A stretch of DNA of 43,459 bases from Faecalitalea sp. UBA4312 (GTDB lineage: Bacteria; Bacillota_I; Bacilli_A; Erysipelotrichales; Erysipelotrichaceae). Position 1 is the stretch's first letter, and each line of letters opens with the position of its first letter. The position numbers were made by a program, and so were the translations under genes. This document shows, in pieces, positions 1 through 7,939 of this stretch. Below the pieces are notes generated by a model. It had not been told where the DNA came from, ran no database searches, and worked only from the letters and a program-made list of their open reading frames with translations. The DNA lies in the NCBI GenBank assembly GCA_002394635.1, contig DGUK01000093.1, positions 1 to 43,459 of the forward strand, given 5' to 3'.

Positions 1-593
1 GATGCCGACATAACGATCTCACAGCACGTATAAAACTCTTTCTGGGTATCATCACACGTTTCCAAATGCTTCAAAGCCTCTTTCCGGATGCCCGAAGGCC
101 CCTTTTCCAGCCAAAGACGTACATTCGGACAAATATGGCCTTGTGCATGATCTTTCTGATTGATCTTCACAACTTTGGCAATGTCTGATATTCTTTCTCC
201 GTATTCGCGAACGATCCCTGCTTCCAACGAGCGCTCTTTCCAATACGGATAGATGGTTTCACGGAATTCTTTGATATCTTCTTCCTTGATCAGAAACCGG
301 TCCTGTGGACGTGTTGGTAAGGTTTCAAATTCCCGATTGACCCAGGAACAGCCACTTTCAGGAAACACCACTCCATAACGAACACCCTTGGTACGATTTC
401 CCACAACAAGTTCTTCCGGTTCTATACCTATTTCTATTTTCTCCAATGAGGCCTTGAGCGACAAAGCCCGTTTCATCGGAATGCTTAATTCTTCGTTTTC
501 TTTATATACTCTGGTTATAATGCGCGCCTGCTCAATGGATGCATAACGAGGTTCCTGTAACATTTTGTCTTTTAATATTTGGATCCGATTCAT
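1..593 (-). CDS. Glycyl radical enzyme (PflD/glycerol-dehydratase-like), N-terminal part
   Basis: Only the first 197 codons are in the window; the gene runs off the left edge. The translation has features of the pyruvate formate-lyase-like N-terminal domain: the stretch ending LVVGN (about residue 65), the segment TLPTRPQDRF (about 91-100), and the NQKDHAQGHICP region (about 146-157) typical of the PflD/glycerol dehydratase branch. These enzymes use a protein glycyl radical, installed by a radical-SAM activase, to lyse or dehydrate small substrates under anoxia. The glycyl radical loop and active-site Cys lie outside the window, so the substrate cannot be assigned. The ATG is preceded by AGAAGGAG with good spacing. 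A promoter and a DeoR-type operator precede it, next to the DeoR gene. Confidence 0.85.
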   Translation of the reverse strand, partial: MNRIQILKDKMLQEPRYASIEQARIITRVYKENEELSIPMKRALSLKASLEKIEIGIEPEELVVGNRTKGVRYGVVFPESGCSWVNREFETLPTRPQDRFLIKEEDIKEFRETIYPYWKERSLEAGIVREYGERISDIAKVVKINQKDHAQGHICPNVRLWLEKGPSGIRKEALKHLETCDDTQKEFYTCCEIVMSA

Positions 594-618
594 ATACGTG
601 CTCCTTCTCTATATCTTT

Positions 619-646
619 ATTATAAACAAGCGAAGAAATAATTCAA
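619..646 (-). promoter_or_regulatory. Promoter of the glycyl radical enzyme gene
   Basis: On the minus strand TTGAAT (641-646) and TATAAT (619-624) are separated by 16 bases, giving a near-consensus sigma-A promoter ahead of the glycyl radical enzyme. The -35 box lies inside the inverted repeat at 637-659, so a repressor bound there would block RNA polymerase. Confidence 0.6.
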
Positions 647-659
647 TAAAACTTTATTG
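637..659. promoter_or_regulatory. Probable DeoR operator at the glycyl radical enzyme promoter
   Basis: CAATAAA-AC-TTTATTG (644-659) is a perfect 7-base inverted repeat. The extended minus-strand motif TTTTATTGAATTATT closely matches TTTTATTGAAAATTATTG in front of the neighbouring DeoR gene (1412-1429). Shared motifs at the regulator's own promoter and at the adjacent catabolic gene suggest autoregulation plus local control. This is inference from the sequence; binding is not shown. Confidence 0.5.
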
Positions 660-1379
660 TTCTTTATCGTTTTTTATTGTTTCTGTTATTGTTTTTGCGA
701 AGTCATCTGTGTGTGCGTACATATAGCTGCCTTCAAAGTGAAGCTTCTCACTCTCCATCACCAGATAGGCTTTTCCGGATTGAGATAACGCGGTTTTCTT
801 TGTCAATCCGTCCTCCATACTATAGGAATAGACTCCCTTGTCTTCTTCATGCACGGCAACTGTGCTTAGAAAAGACACATCAAAATGATACTTCATCAGT
901 TGATCGATCACATATGTACCGATAAAGCCATCTCTGGATGGATTAAATGTACCACCAATAAACACAAAAGACCCTTCCCATTGACAGAATATATCAATCA
1001 GATCGATCATACTGGTCACAACCGTACAGAGAATATTTCTCTCTACGATCAATCGGGCAATCTCTATAGAGATCGTAGATATATCCAGATATACCGTCTG
1101 TCCCGGTTCTATGTATTCCACTGCCTGTAGAGCTATTTCTTTTTTTTGCCTGGTTCGTACATTTTTTCTATCCTTGACCCGGATCCTGTCAAACGTTTGG
1201 CGAGCAGGAATAGCTCCCCCGTGGATCCGTTTACACTGGTTGTTTTTTTCCAAAATATTCAGATCTTTACGAATACAGTCCTGGGTCACCTTGAATTCTT
1301 TAGCTAACAACTGTACCGAGACCTTTCCTTCCAGATCGAGCTTTCTTAAAATCTGTTCATGCCTTTCATGCTGCAGCAT
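654..1379 (-). CDS. DeoR-family transcriptional regulator
   Basis: 241 residues, the usual DeoR length. Residues about 3-58 form a DeoR-type winged helix-turn-helix (start MLQHERHEQILRKL, then the IHGGA segment near residue 55), and the rest is the sugar-phosphate-sensing DeoRC domain related to phosphosugar isomerases. Such proteins usually repress carbohydrate genes until a phosphorylated metabolite binds. The gene ends 60 bases before the glycyl radical enzyme on the same strand, and both have a related TTTTATTGAA motif upstream, so that enzyme is the likely target. It is separated from the upstream lipoprotein gene by a terminator. The effector is unknown. Confidence 0.9.
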   Translation of the reverse strand: MLQHERHEQILRKLDLEGKVSVQLLAKEFKVTQDCIRKDLNILEKNNQCKRIHGGAIPARQTFDRIRVKDRKNVRTRQKKEIALQAVEYIEPGQTVYLDISTISIEIARLIVERNILCTVVTSMIDLIDIFCQWEGSFVFIGGTFNPSRDGFIGTYVIDQLMKYHFDVSFLSTVAVHEEDKGVYSYSMEDGLTKKTALSQSGKAYLVMESEKLHFEGSYMYAHTDDFAKTITETIKNDKEQ

Positions 1380-1411
1380 AGTATCACCTCATCCTCATTA
1401 TTACAGATAAA

Positions 1412-1429
1412 CAATAATTTTCAATAAAA
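1412..1429. promoter_or_regulatory. Probable DeoR autoregulatory site
   Basis: On the minus strand this reads TTTTATTGAAAATTATTG, two TTATTG-type half-sites about 30-50 bases upstream of the deoR-family start codon. It resembles the motif at 637-659 in front of the glycyl radical enzyme. The assignment rests on the motif shared by the two promoters. Confidence 0.4.
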
Positions 1430-1436
1430 AACACGT

Positions 1437-1463
1437 AAAAAGAGCCTGACATTAGTCAAGCTC
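1437..1463 (-). terminator. Rho-independent terminator after the binding-protein gene
   Basis: Stem GAGCCTGAC / GTCAAGCTC with an ATTA loop (one mismatch), followed on the minus strand by TTTTT. It overlaps the last codons of the substrate-binding lipoprotein and separates it from deoR. Confidence 0.75.
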
Positions 1464-2279
1464 GTCAATGACAATATTGGCTATCTCTATCAGCCCTTCT
1501 TTATCCTTGGAGGCTGCCACTCCGTAATACTGTGTTGCAAACCGGTCATCGAGAATCTTCCGGTCTTCTTGCATATAACCTTCCAGAATCGTTACATCGA
1601 CAGAGAACACATCAATATTCCCTCTTGTCAGCTCCTCGCTCAGTTCATCGTATGTACGATAGGATACAAAGCGAGGGGAGATCTTGATTCCATGATTCTG
1701 CAGATATTTGATGAAATCCTCTCTTGTTGTGGAATTGGTCATGACACCGATCGTCTTTCCATCCAGATCCATGACCGAACGGATCCTTTCTTCCGATAAT
1801 GTGCTGGCATCGCTCCGATTGGAATTGACCATCAATCCGATCGAGCTTTTCCAATAGCTGTCAGAGAAATTCACCACTTCTTTCCGGGCATTCGTAATCG
1901 TATAGGTTGCGATCACATAATCCACCTGGTCCGAAGTCAGAACAAGCTCCCTGTTTTCAACTTCCACCGGTTCAAAATGTACCAGTTCTTTTTCTCTGGC
2001 TTGTTCCACACTTACATCAAAGATCTTTGCTGCAATACTATAGGCTATGTCAATTTCCATACCCTCATACGTATTGGTTTCCGGATCCAGATATCCAAAA
2101 CCCGGCACATCATCTTTACAAGCTACGCGCAGATATCCGCGGTCAATAATGGCCTGAACATCTTCTGTTATAACCACTTCCTGTGGTTTTTTTTCTTTTT
2201 TATCCGAAGTATTGTTCGTAGAAGTACTGCAGGCAGCCAGGCATAATGCGAAGAGCAAAACTGCAATTTTTTTGAACAT
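1452..2279 (-). CDS. Amino-acid-type ABC substrate-binding lipoprotein (SBP_bac_3 family)
   Basis: 275 residues. A type II signal peptide ends in the lipobox LAAC (Cys17), so the mature protein should be lipid-anchored outside the membrane. After a Ser/Thr/Asn/Lys-rich linker, residues about 42-275 fit family 3 solute-binding proteins for polar amino acids (GYLRVACKDDVPGFGY opening strand, GMEIDIAYSIA, and the hinge segment DGKTIGVMTNSTT). No ABC permease or ATPase gene is adjacent. Instead it lies 11 bases downstream of a dicarboxylate/amino acid symporter on the same strand, so it either works with a transporter encoded elsewhere or serves as a sensor. An anionic amino acid is a reasonable guess for the ligand. 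Confidence 0.85.
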   Translation of the reverse strand: MFKKIAVLLFALCLAACSTSTNNTSDKKEKKPQEVVITEDVQAIIDRGYLRVACKDDVPGFGYLDPETNTYEGMEIDIAYSIAAKIFDVSVEQAREKELVHFEPVEVENRELVLTSDQVDYVIATYTITNARKEVVNFSDSYWKSSIGLMVNSNRSDASTLSEERIRSVMDLDGKTIGVMTNSTTREDFIKYLQNHGIKISPRFVSYRTYDELSEELTRGNIDVFSVDVTILEGYMQEDRKILDDRFATQYYGVAASKDKEGLIEIANIVIDELD

Positions 2280-2290
2280 ACACGCTCCTT

Positions 2291-3550
2291 TTATGATTTT
2301 TCAAAGATATTGCGGTCCAAAGCTTTGTTTTGATGGGCCACAATGGTCGTACATACTGCATCTCCGGTAATATTTACAGCCGTACGCAACATATCCAGAA
2401 TACGGTCGATTCCCATGATCAGTGCAATTCCTTCCGTTGGCAGACCGACAGAAGTCAATACCATAGACAAGGTGATCAAACCTACGCTCGGTACACCGGC
2501 CGTTCCGATGGAAGCCAGTGTGGCTGTTGCGATAACGGTTGCCATATTTCCCAAAGTCAGCGGCATTCCATATACCTGCGAAATAAAGATGACCGCAACC
2601 CCCTGCATGATGGCTGTACCGTCCATATTGATCGTCGCACCTAAAGGAATTGTAAATGACGAGATCTTCTTTGATACACCCATCTTCGTGTTCAATGTAT
2701 CGATAGACATTGGGATGGTCGCATTGCTGGTTGCTGTCGTAAACGCAAACATCATTACCGGGAAGAATTTCTTAATGAACTTCGCCGGATTCAGACGCGT
2801 AAAGATAAACAATAAAATCTGATATACAAGGAAACATTGAATAGCCAGAGCCAGTGTGACAGATAACATATACTTCAACATTGGCAAGAAGGCATCAAAC
2901 CCAATTTCGGCAAACGTCTTACAGATCAGACAGAATACGCCAACCGGGGCTGCACTCATTACAGCCATGGTCATTTCCATCATTACATCGTTAAATTGAC
3001 TGAAGAAGTTAGCCACAGTGCTGGCTTTATTTCCGAGTTTGGCCAGCATGATACCGATAAACAACGCAAAGACAATGATCGGAAGCATATCCCCATTTGC
3101 CAATGAATTGATTGGGTTTTTCGGTATGATATTCAATAATGTGTCAACAAAATTAGTCGCTTCCGCTACCGTTACTTCCGAAGACTGTACCGCATCCAAT
3201 GTAATGCCGATTCCCGGATTGATAACCGAGGCAAGACCTAAAGCGACAGCTACAGCTATCGCTGTCGTGAACAAATAAAATATAATGGTTCGTACGCCGA
3301 CCCTTCCTAAGGTTTTGGTATCGCCGATAGCCATACTTCCACAGATCAAAGAGCAGAAGACCAAAGGAACGACCAACATCTGCATCAAACGAATAAAGCC
3401 TTGTCCGACCACATACAGAACGCCATTGATCAGGACCGTGTCCTTAATATAGCCGTCCGGCACAAAATAATGCATTAAAACTCCCAATACAGCACCAGAC
3501 AATAAAGATATAAAGATCTTTGTCGATAAGTTCAATTTCTTCTTATTCAA
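2291..3550 (-). CDS. Dicarboxylate/amino acid:cation symporter (DAACS/GltP family)
   Basis: 419 residues, normal for the family, and strongly hydrophobic with about eight membrane helices plus re-entrant loops. Family hallmarks are present: the Ser/Thr-rich tip of HP1 (TTATSNATIP), the NMDGTAIMQG unwound TM7 motif, the HP2 region (IGTAGVPSVGLITL) and the TM8 signature GIDRILDMLRTAVNITGD. These proteins import glutamate, aspartate, C4-dicarboxylates or serine/threonine with sodium or protons. The TM8 Asp/Arg/Asn residues that contact substrate and cation are retained, but the exact substrate is not clear. The start overlaps the end of the upstream RmlD-like gene by 8 bases, so the two are translationally coupled, and the binding lipoprotein follows after 11 bases. 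Confidence 0.92.
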   Translation of the reverse strand: MNKKKLNLSTKIFISLLSGAVLGVLMHYFVPDGYIKDTVLINGVLYVVGQGFIRLMQMLVVPLVFCSLICGSMAIGDTKTLGRVGVRTIIFYLFTTAIAVAVALGLASVINPGIGITLDAVQSSEVTVAEATNFVDTLLNIIPKNPINSLANGDMLPIIVFALFIGIMLAKLGNKASTVANFFSQFNDVMMEMTMAVMSAAPVGVFCLICKTFAEIGFDAFLPMLKYMLSVTLALAIQCFLVYQILLFIFTRLNPAKFIKKFFPVMMFAFTTATSNATIPMSIDTLNTKMGVSKKISSFTIPLGATINMDGTAIMQGVAVIFISQVYGMPLTLGNMATVIATATLASIGTAGVPSVGLITLSMVLTSVGLPTEGIALIMGIDRILDMLRTAVNITGDAVCTTIVAHQNKALDRNIFEKS

Positions 3551-4397
3551 TGATATACCCTCCCTTTTGCTTCAATGTATCCAGATACGCTTTTAACGCA
3601 ACCTTCCAGTCACATGGTTCCGGTACGCCATCCAAGCGTAACATCATATTATCCAAAACAGAGTACACCGGGCGGCAGTCATCAGCTTCTGAAATCGGAA
3701 AGACCTCGATATCAGATCCCATATCTTTAACGATTTCACGGGCCAATTCATAACGTGAACAAGATCCCTTGCATACCGCATGATAGATCCCGTTCAGATC
3801 GTTTTCCACAAATTCCATAACAACCTTTGCCAGCTCGGTCGCACTAGTTGGGCTGGAAAACTGATTGATGGAAGCACGGAACGGTACATTGTCTTTCACT
3901 GCACGCATCACCTGATCCACATAATCTTTTCCGGTGCCATAAACCCAGGAGCTTCTAAGAATCACAAAGTTGTTGGTCATGGAAAGAATGAACTGCTCTC
4001 CGGCCAGCTTTGATTTTCCGTAGATCGTTCTTGGTTTGACATAATCAAATTCATTTAATGGTTCATTCTCTTTTCCCGAGAATACATCATCGGTCGACAG
4101 CTGGATCAGCTTACATGACATATAATTTGCTTCTGTCGCCAGATTTCGTGCTCCTAGTGAATTGACACGATAGGCTTCATCCGGATCATCCATACATTCT
4201 TGCAAATCAGTAATAGCTGCACAATTGATGACGACATCCGGACGATTTCTTTGCATATACATCCTGACCTGTTCAGGGGACGCAACATCAACTTCTTCTT
4301 TCCCCGTCATAAACAGTTCATATTTCCCTGTATTCATCAGTTTTTGTAAAGCCGTACCCAAATGGCCATAGGCTCCACATATCCAGATTTTTTTCAT
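3543..4397 (-). CDS. RmlD-like NAD(P)-dependent sugar-nucleotide reductase (extended SDR)
   Basis: 284 residues, the size of dTDP-4-dehydrorhamnose reductase. The N-terminal Rossmann motif is GAYGHLG (about residues 8-14), followed by INCAAITDL, the QLSTDDVFSG segment and the catalytic YGKSK (Tyr and Lys) before EQFILS. The general fold and nucleotide-sugar reductase family are clear. However, no rmlA, rmlB or rmlC lies nearby, and the gene is coupled by an 8-base overlap to an amino acid transporter, so a dedicated dTDP-rhamnose role is not supported by context. It may act on another NDP-sugar or a modified sugar. The start is preceded by TAGGAGGAGAATGC, a strong ribosome binding site. Confidence 0.75.
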   Translation of the reverse strand: MKKIWICGAYGHLGTALQKLMNTGKYELFMTGKEEVDVASPEQVRMYMQRNRPDVVINCAAITDLQECMDDPDEAYRVNSLGARNLATEANYMSCKLIQLSTDDVFSGKENEPLNEFDYVKPRTIYGKSKLAGEQFILSMTNNFVILRSSWVYGTGKDYVDQVMRAVKDNVPFRASINQFSSPTSATELAKVVMEFVENDLNGIYHAVCKGSCSRYELAREIVKDMGSDIEVFPISEADDCRPVYSVLDNMMLRLDGVPEPCDWKVALKAYLDTLKQKGGYIIE

Positions 4398-4516
4398 ATA
4401 GCATTCTCCTCCTATTAAAAATTAACTTAACTTATATATTTCAGTTTCTCATGGTCTTATAAAAAACACAAATAATTCAACAGTCTTTCTCTATAATATC
4501 AATAAATATTCTGCTT

Positions 4517-4954
4517 CTATGATTCCGTATCTTCAGCCGGCACTGTACGAATCGTTATAGAACCATTCGTTTTATTCTTCCGGATCTCTACATTCAACAT
4601 ATAATCTCCTGGTTTCACTTCGTATTCCTCAGAACCGGATCGATTGACTGTCACCTCCAGCTCGGCATTCGCATCATCCATTTTATCCGTATCGGGATCC
4701 TCATCTGAATCTGACGATCCAATCAATTCAATTTCAACTTCACCATTATCCATAGTAGATTCAAAGACCACTTTTTCGCCATTTCCAACTGTAAGTATTC
4801 CAGTCGTGCTCTCTATGTCCTCGGATGCATTCTCCATAACGATCTTCGCTTCCTTTTCATTTACTGCATCGACCATTAACGTGCCTCCTGCCTCTGTGCA
4901 TCCAGTCAATGCCAGGGCAAAAGCTGTCACCAGCCATATCGTTTTTCTTTTCAT
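4517..4954 (-). CDS. Small lipoprotein of unknown function
   Basis: 145 residues with a clear lipoprotein signal: positively charged MKRK, a hydrophobic core, and lipobox LTGC with the lipidated Cys at residue 19. The mature part is acidic and predicted to be beta-rich (for example GEVEIEL, EVKPGDYMLNVEI, GSITIRTV), with an Asp/Ser-rich insert around residues 78-92. No family is recognised. The gene has a good AGGAGG site, stands alone after the Feo terminator and is separated by 119 bases from the SDR gene downstream. A cell-surface role is implied by the signal only. Confidence 0.7.
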   Translation of the reverse strand: MKRKTIWLVTAFALALTGCTEAGGTLMVDAVNEKEAKIVMENASEDIESTTGILTVGNGEKVVFESTMDNGEVEIELIGSSDSDEDPDTDKMDDANAELEVTVNRSGSEEYEVKPGDYMLNVEIRKNKTNGSITIRTVPAEDTES

Positions 4955-5004
4955 CCCAGATCCTCCTATTGTATTAAAAATATTATCGTTAATCCTATTA
5001 TAAC

Positions 5005-5035
5005 GAAAAAAAGCTTACTGACAAAATCAGTAAGC
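5005..5035 (-). terminator. Terminator of the feo operon
   Basis: Perfect 9-base stem GCTTACTGA / TCAGTAAGC with a CAAAA loop (5013-5035), followed on the minus strand by an uninterrupted T run. It lies 7 bases past the stop of the last feo-operon gene. Confidence 0.85.
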
Positions 5036-5041
5036 GAATAA

Positions 5042-5218
5042 TCAAATTGTTTTCGGATGATCTTTTCGATAGCGTTCCACTAAGGACGGACCCTCTTTAT
5101 GACTGCAAATTTTTCCACATTTGGCACACTCTTCCTGACAAGCCCCATGTTTTCTTACATAAGAGACAGCCCCTATGAAACAAATCGCAAGAATAGCCGA
5201 TACAAGAATGGTTGCCAT
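5042..5218 (-). CDS. FeoB-associated Cys-rich membrane protein
   Basis: 58 residues. One N-terminal transmembrane helix (residues about 3-20) is followed by a Cys-rich tail with the pattern C-x3-C-x2-C-x3-C (Cys27, 31, 34, 38) and a basic end. This matches the small FeoB-associated Cys-rich proteins found just after feoB in many anaerobic Bacillota. Their role is not settled, but they are thought to help Fe(II) transport or its assembly at the membrane. The ATG follows AGAAAGGATAGTT, 11 bases after the feoB stop, and the operon terminator follows immediately. Confidence 0.85.
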   Translation of the reverse strand: MATILVSAILAICFIGAVSYVRKHGACQEECAKCGKICSHKEGPSLVERYRKDHPKTI

Positions 5219-5229
5219 AACTATCCTTT

Positions 5230-7323
5230 CTAGGCTTTTTCCTTATAAGCCGGACGGAAAATAAAGTACAGAGCAGCTACTAAGATAACCAATGCAGCAA
5301 TTGTTCCGATTCCAAAGGAGCCACCATAGAACAGCCAATTTCCCAACTGATATATAACCAGGGATAAACAATAGCCCAAAGCCAGCTGGTAACCAATCGC
5401 AATCCAGCCCCATTTTTTAGAGCCCATTTCACGCATTGTTGCGGCAATAGCTGCCACACACGGCGGGTCGAACAAATTCATCGTCATAAAGGATAAGGCT
5501 GCAATCGGTGTAAACAAGCTTGTGATACCTTTGCTGCCAGCTAACATCGCAACGGTAGAAGCCGCTGTTTCCTTCGCCATTTCTGCTGTCACAACAGCTA
5601 CAGCTCCCTGCCATGTTCCAAAGCCAAGCGGAGCAAAGATCCACGCAAATAAATGACCAATGGAAGCCAGAATGCTTTGATCCAGTTCGGTTTCCGGATC
5701 CAGCAGCTGGAAGCTCCAACTGAAGCTCTGCAGGAACCAAACGACTACACAGATCGCAAAAATAATGGTTCCGGCTTTAATAATGAAGTGTTTGCCACGT
5801 TCCCATACACGAATCGCTACATTTCGTAAGCTTGGCATGTGGTATGCCGGCAGCTCCATCACAAACGGCGCCGGATCTCCCGCAAATAATCGCGTTTTCT
5901 TAAGTGCAATACCAGATAAGATGATGATCGCAAAGCTTAAGATCCACATGCCCCAGGCAACCCATACATTTCCATGAAAGAATGCACTGGTGATCATGGC
6001 AATGATCTCGGTCTTTGCCGCACATGGAATGAATGTACATAACAGGATCGTCATACGACGGTCTTTTTCATTCTCGATCGTACGTGTTCCCATAACAGCC
6101 GGTACACCACATCCTGTACCGATCAGGATCGGAATGAAGCTCTTTCCTGATAAACCAAAACGACGGAAGATACGGTCCAGGATAAAAGCGATACGGGACA
6201 TATATCCACAATCCTCTAAAATTGCCAGGAATAAGAATACCAACAGAATCTGTGGTACAAAACCTAATACCGTACCAACACCACCGATGATACCATCAAC
6301 AATCAAGCTTGTCAGCCATCCGGCCAGTCCGATATTTTCACAGAAAGAGGTAACAGCTGTCGGTACGATTTCTCCAAAGAGAACATCGTTGGTCCAATCT
6401 GTCATCCATGTTCCCACTGTCGATACGGAAATATAATACATCAACCAGATAATTGCCAGGAATATCGGCAATGCCAGGATCCGGTTTGTAACGATCTTAT
6501 CGATCTTATCAGAAGTGGACAACTCTGTCTTTGCACGACCTTTCACAACACTGGAGTCCACAATTCTTGAAATATATTCGTAACGTTGTCCGGTGATAAT
6601 ACTTTCCGAATCATCATCCATTTCTTTCTCACAGTCAACGATATGGGTTTCCACATGATCCAGAATTTCTTTGGACAAGCCCATTTCGGCAATGGCCTTT
6701 TCATCTCTTTCAAAGACCTTGACCGCAAACCAGCGCAGTCCTTTCATACCCACGGTGTTTTCAATCGATTCTTCAATATGGGCAATGGCATGTTCCACCG
6801 ACCCGGTAAATACGTGCGGGTTCTGCTGGTTTGGTTTTCCAGCCTTGGCCAGTTCCATGGCTACTTCAGCTGCCTGCTTTGAACCTTCTCCTTTTAAAGC
6901 ACTGATCTCAATCACTTTGCATCCCAAAGCCTGTTCCAGCTTTGGCACATCAATTGTGTCACCGTTTTTACGAACAAGGTCGATCATATTGACGGCGACA
7001 ACCATTGGAATATCCAGTTCCAACAACTGTGTTGTCAGATACAGGTTACGTTCAATGTTGGTTCCATCCACAATATTGATGATCGCATCCGGTTTTTCAT
7101 TCACCAGATACTGACGCGCTACTACTTCTTCCAGACTATACGGAGACAAAGAATAAATACCCGGTAAATCCTGGATAATGACATCTTTATTTCCTTTTAA
7201 TCTTCCATCTTTCTTTTCAACCGTAACACCCGGCCAGTTTCCTACATATTGGGAACTGCCTGTCAGCGCATTGAACAGCGTTGTCTTTCCACTGTTCGGA
7301 TTTCCCGCTAAAGCGATTTTCAT
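5230..7323 (-). CDS. feoB: Ferrous iron transporter FeoB
   Basis: 697 residues. An N-terminal G domain has G1 GNPNSGKT (7-14), G3 DLPG (52-55) and G4 NMID (112-115), and is followed by the helical GDI-like region. The C-terminal half is the membrane domain with two Gate (nucleoside-recognition-like) motifs, including FIPILIGTGCGVPAVM and the conserved PCAAKTEI stretch. FeoB imports Fe(II) across the cytoplasmic membrane, which suits an anaerobe. It is the third gene of a feoA-feoA-feoB-Cys-rich protein operon, 20 bases after the second feoA. The start places the P-loop at its usual N-terminal position. Confidence 0.97.
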   Translation of the reverse strand: MKIALAGNPNSGKTTLFNALTGSSQYVGNWPGVTVEKKDGRLKGNKDVIIQDLPGIYSLSPYSLEEVVARQYLVNEKPDAIINIVDGTNIERNLYLTTQLLELDIPMVVAVNMIDLVRKNGDTIDVPKLEQALGCKVIEISALKGEGSKQAAEVAMELAKAGKPNQQNPHVFTGSVEHAIAHIEESIENTVGMKGLRWFAVKVFERDEKAIAEMGLSKEILDHVETHIVDCEKEMDDDSESIITGQRYEYISRIVDSSVVKGRAKTELSTSDKIDKIVTNRILALPIFLAIIWLMYYISVSTVGTWMTDWTNDVLFGEIVPTAVTSFCENIGLAGWLTSLIVDGIIGGVGTVLGFVPQILLVFLFLAILEDCGYMSRIAFILDRIFRRFGLSGKSFIPILIGTGCGVPAVMGTRTIENEKDRRMTILLCTFIPCAAKTEIIAMITSAFFHGNVWVAWGMWILSFAIIILSGIALKKTRLFAGDPAPFVMELPAYHMPSLRNVAIRVWERGKHFIIKAGTIIFAICVVVWFLQSFSWSFQLLDPETELDQSILASIGHLFAWIFAPLGFGTWQGAVAVVTAEMAKETAASTVAMLAGSKGITSLFTPIAALSFMTMNLFDPPCVAAIAATMREMGSKKWGWIAIGYQLALGYCLSLVIYQLGNWLFYGGSFGIGTIAALVILVAALYFIFRPAYKEKA

Positions 7324-7343
7324 AGACTTCTTCCTTCCCTTAC

Positions 7344-7562
7344 TTATTCCACTTCAATAAATTCTGCATCGGCTTTCCGGATAGATAATTCATATCCTCT
7401 TACCGTCAATTCAATCGGATCACCTAACGGCGCAACCTTACGAACAGTAATTTCGACTCCTTTAGTGATCCCCATATCCATGATGCGTCGCTTCGTCGCT
7501 CCGACACCTGTTAATTTTTTTACTTTGACTGTACTTCCTACACTCGCTTCTCTTAATGTCAT
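7344..7562 (-). CDS. feoA: FeoA domain protein (second copy)
   Basis: 72 residues forming a single SH3-like FeoA domain: MTLREASVGSTVKVKKL, then the central GxxxRRxxDMGITKG element and a C-terminal ISIRKADAEFIEVE strand. FeoA domains bind or regulate FeoB. It lies 11 bases after the first feoA and 20 bases before feoB. Its tail SIRKADAEFIEV is the canonical FeoA ending, so this copy looks more typical than the upstream one. Confidence 0.92.
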   Translation of the reverse strand: MTLREASVGSTVKVKKLTGVGATKRRIMDMGITKGVEITVRKVAPLGDPIELTVRGYELSIRKADAEFIEVE

Positions 7563-7573
7563 ATTCCTTCCTC

Positions 7574-7783
7574 CTATACCATAATGCGTTGTGCCAAAGA
7601 TCGATCCAATGCCAGACGAACCCCTTTGACCTCCACGATTAAATTGCCGTCTACCTTTTGGATGATCTTCACTTCGGCTCCTTCTACAAATCCAAGATTT
7701 GCCAGATGATTACGAACATCATCTTTTCCTGTAATCCGTTTTACGCAATACAGCGTATTCACTTCCGCAAAAATGATTGGCAT
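7574..7783 (-). CDS. feoA: FeoA domain protein (first copy)
   Basis: 69 residues, also one FeoA SH3-like domain (LANLGFVEGAEVKIIQKVDGNLIVEVKG core, given here in pieces: LANLGFVEGAEV, then NLIVEVKGVRLALD). Being first in the operon, its start with GGAGGTCGT marks the 5' end of the feo mRNA. Two adjacent FeoA proteins ahead of one FeoB are common in Clostridia-like bacteria and may form a heteromeric partner for FeoB. Upstream are repeated TAGTTAA boxes that could be a metalloregulator site. Confidence 0.9.
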   Translation of the reverse strand: MPIIFAEVNTLYCVKRITGKDDVRNHLANLGFVEGAEVKIIQKVDGNLIVEVKGVRLALDRSLAQRIMV

Positions 7784-7800
7784 ACGACCTCCTATAAGTT

Positions 7801-7848
7801 TTAGTTAACTTTATTAGCCTATTCTAACATAGTTAATTTTAGTTAATT
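7801..7848. promoter_or_regulatory. Repeated TAGTTAA boxes in front of the feo operon
   Basis: Three copies of TAGTTAA (7802-7808, 7830-7836, 7840-7846) lie within 50 bases of the first feoA. The last two are exactly one helical turn apart, and TTAGCCTATTCTAA lies between the first two. AT-rich TTAG/CTAA half-sites are typical of DtxR/IdeR-type operators. Iron-dependent repression of feo is the obvious inference, but no regulator gene is in the window. Confidence 0.5.
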
Positions 7849-7871
7849 GTAGAAGATTGTCAACCAAAAAA

Positions 7872-7899
7872 TTGAATTCATTCTATTTTGATTTATAAT
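7872..7899 (+). promoter_or_regulatory. Promoter of the HMA-domain protein gene
   Basis: TTGAAT (7872-7877) and TATAAT (7894-7899) are 16 bases apart on the plus strand, about 40 bases before the start codon. This is a clear sigma-A promoter divergent from feo and outside the TAGTTAA repeats. Confidence 0.65.
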
Positions 7900-7939
7900 T
7901 AATACGATAAGTTATATATAATTAACAAGGAGAAAATAT

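Noticed and set aside
2343..2822. 159-codon plus-strand frame opposite the symporter gene
   Set aside because: Antisense shadow of a well-supported membrane transporter with no start signals.
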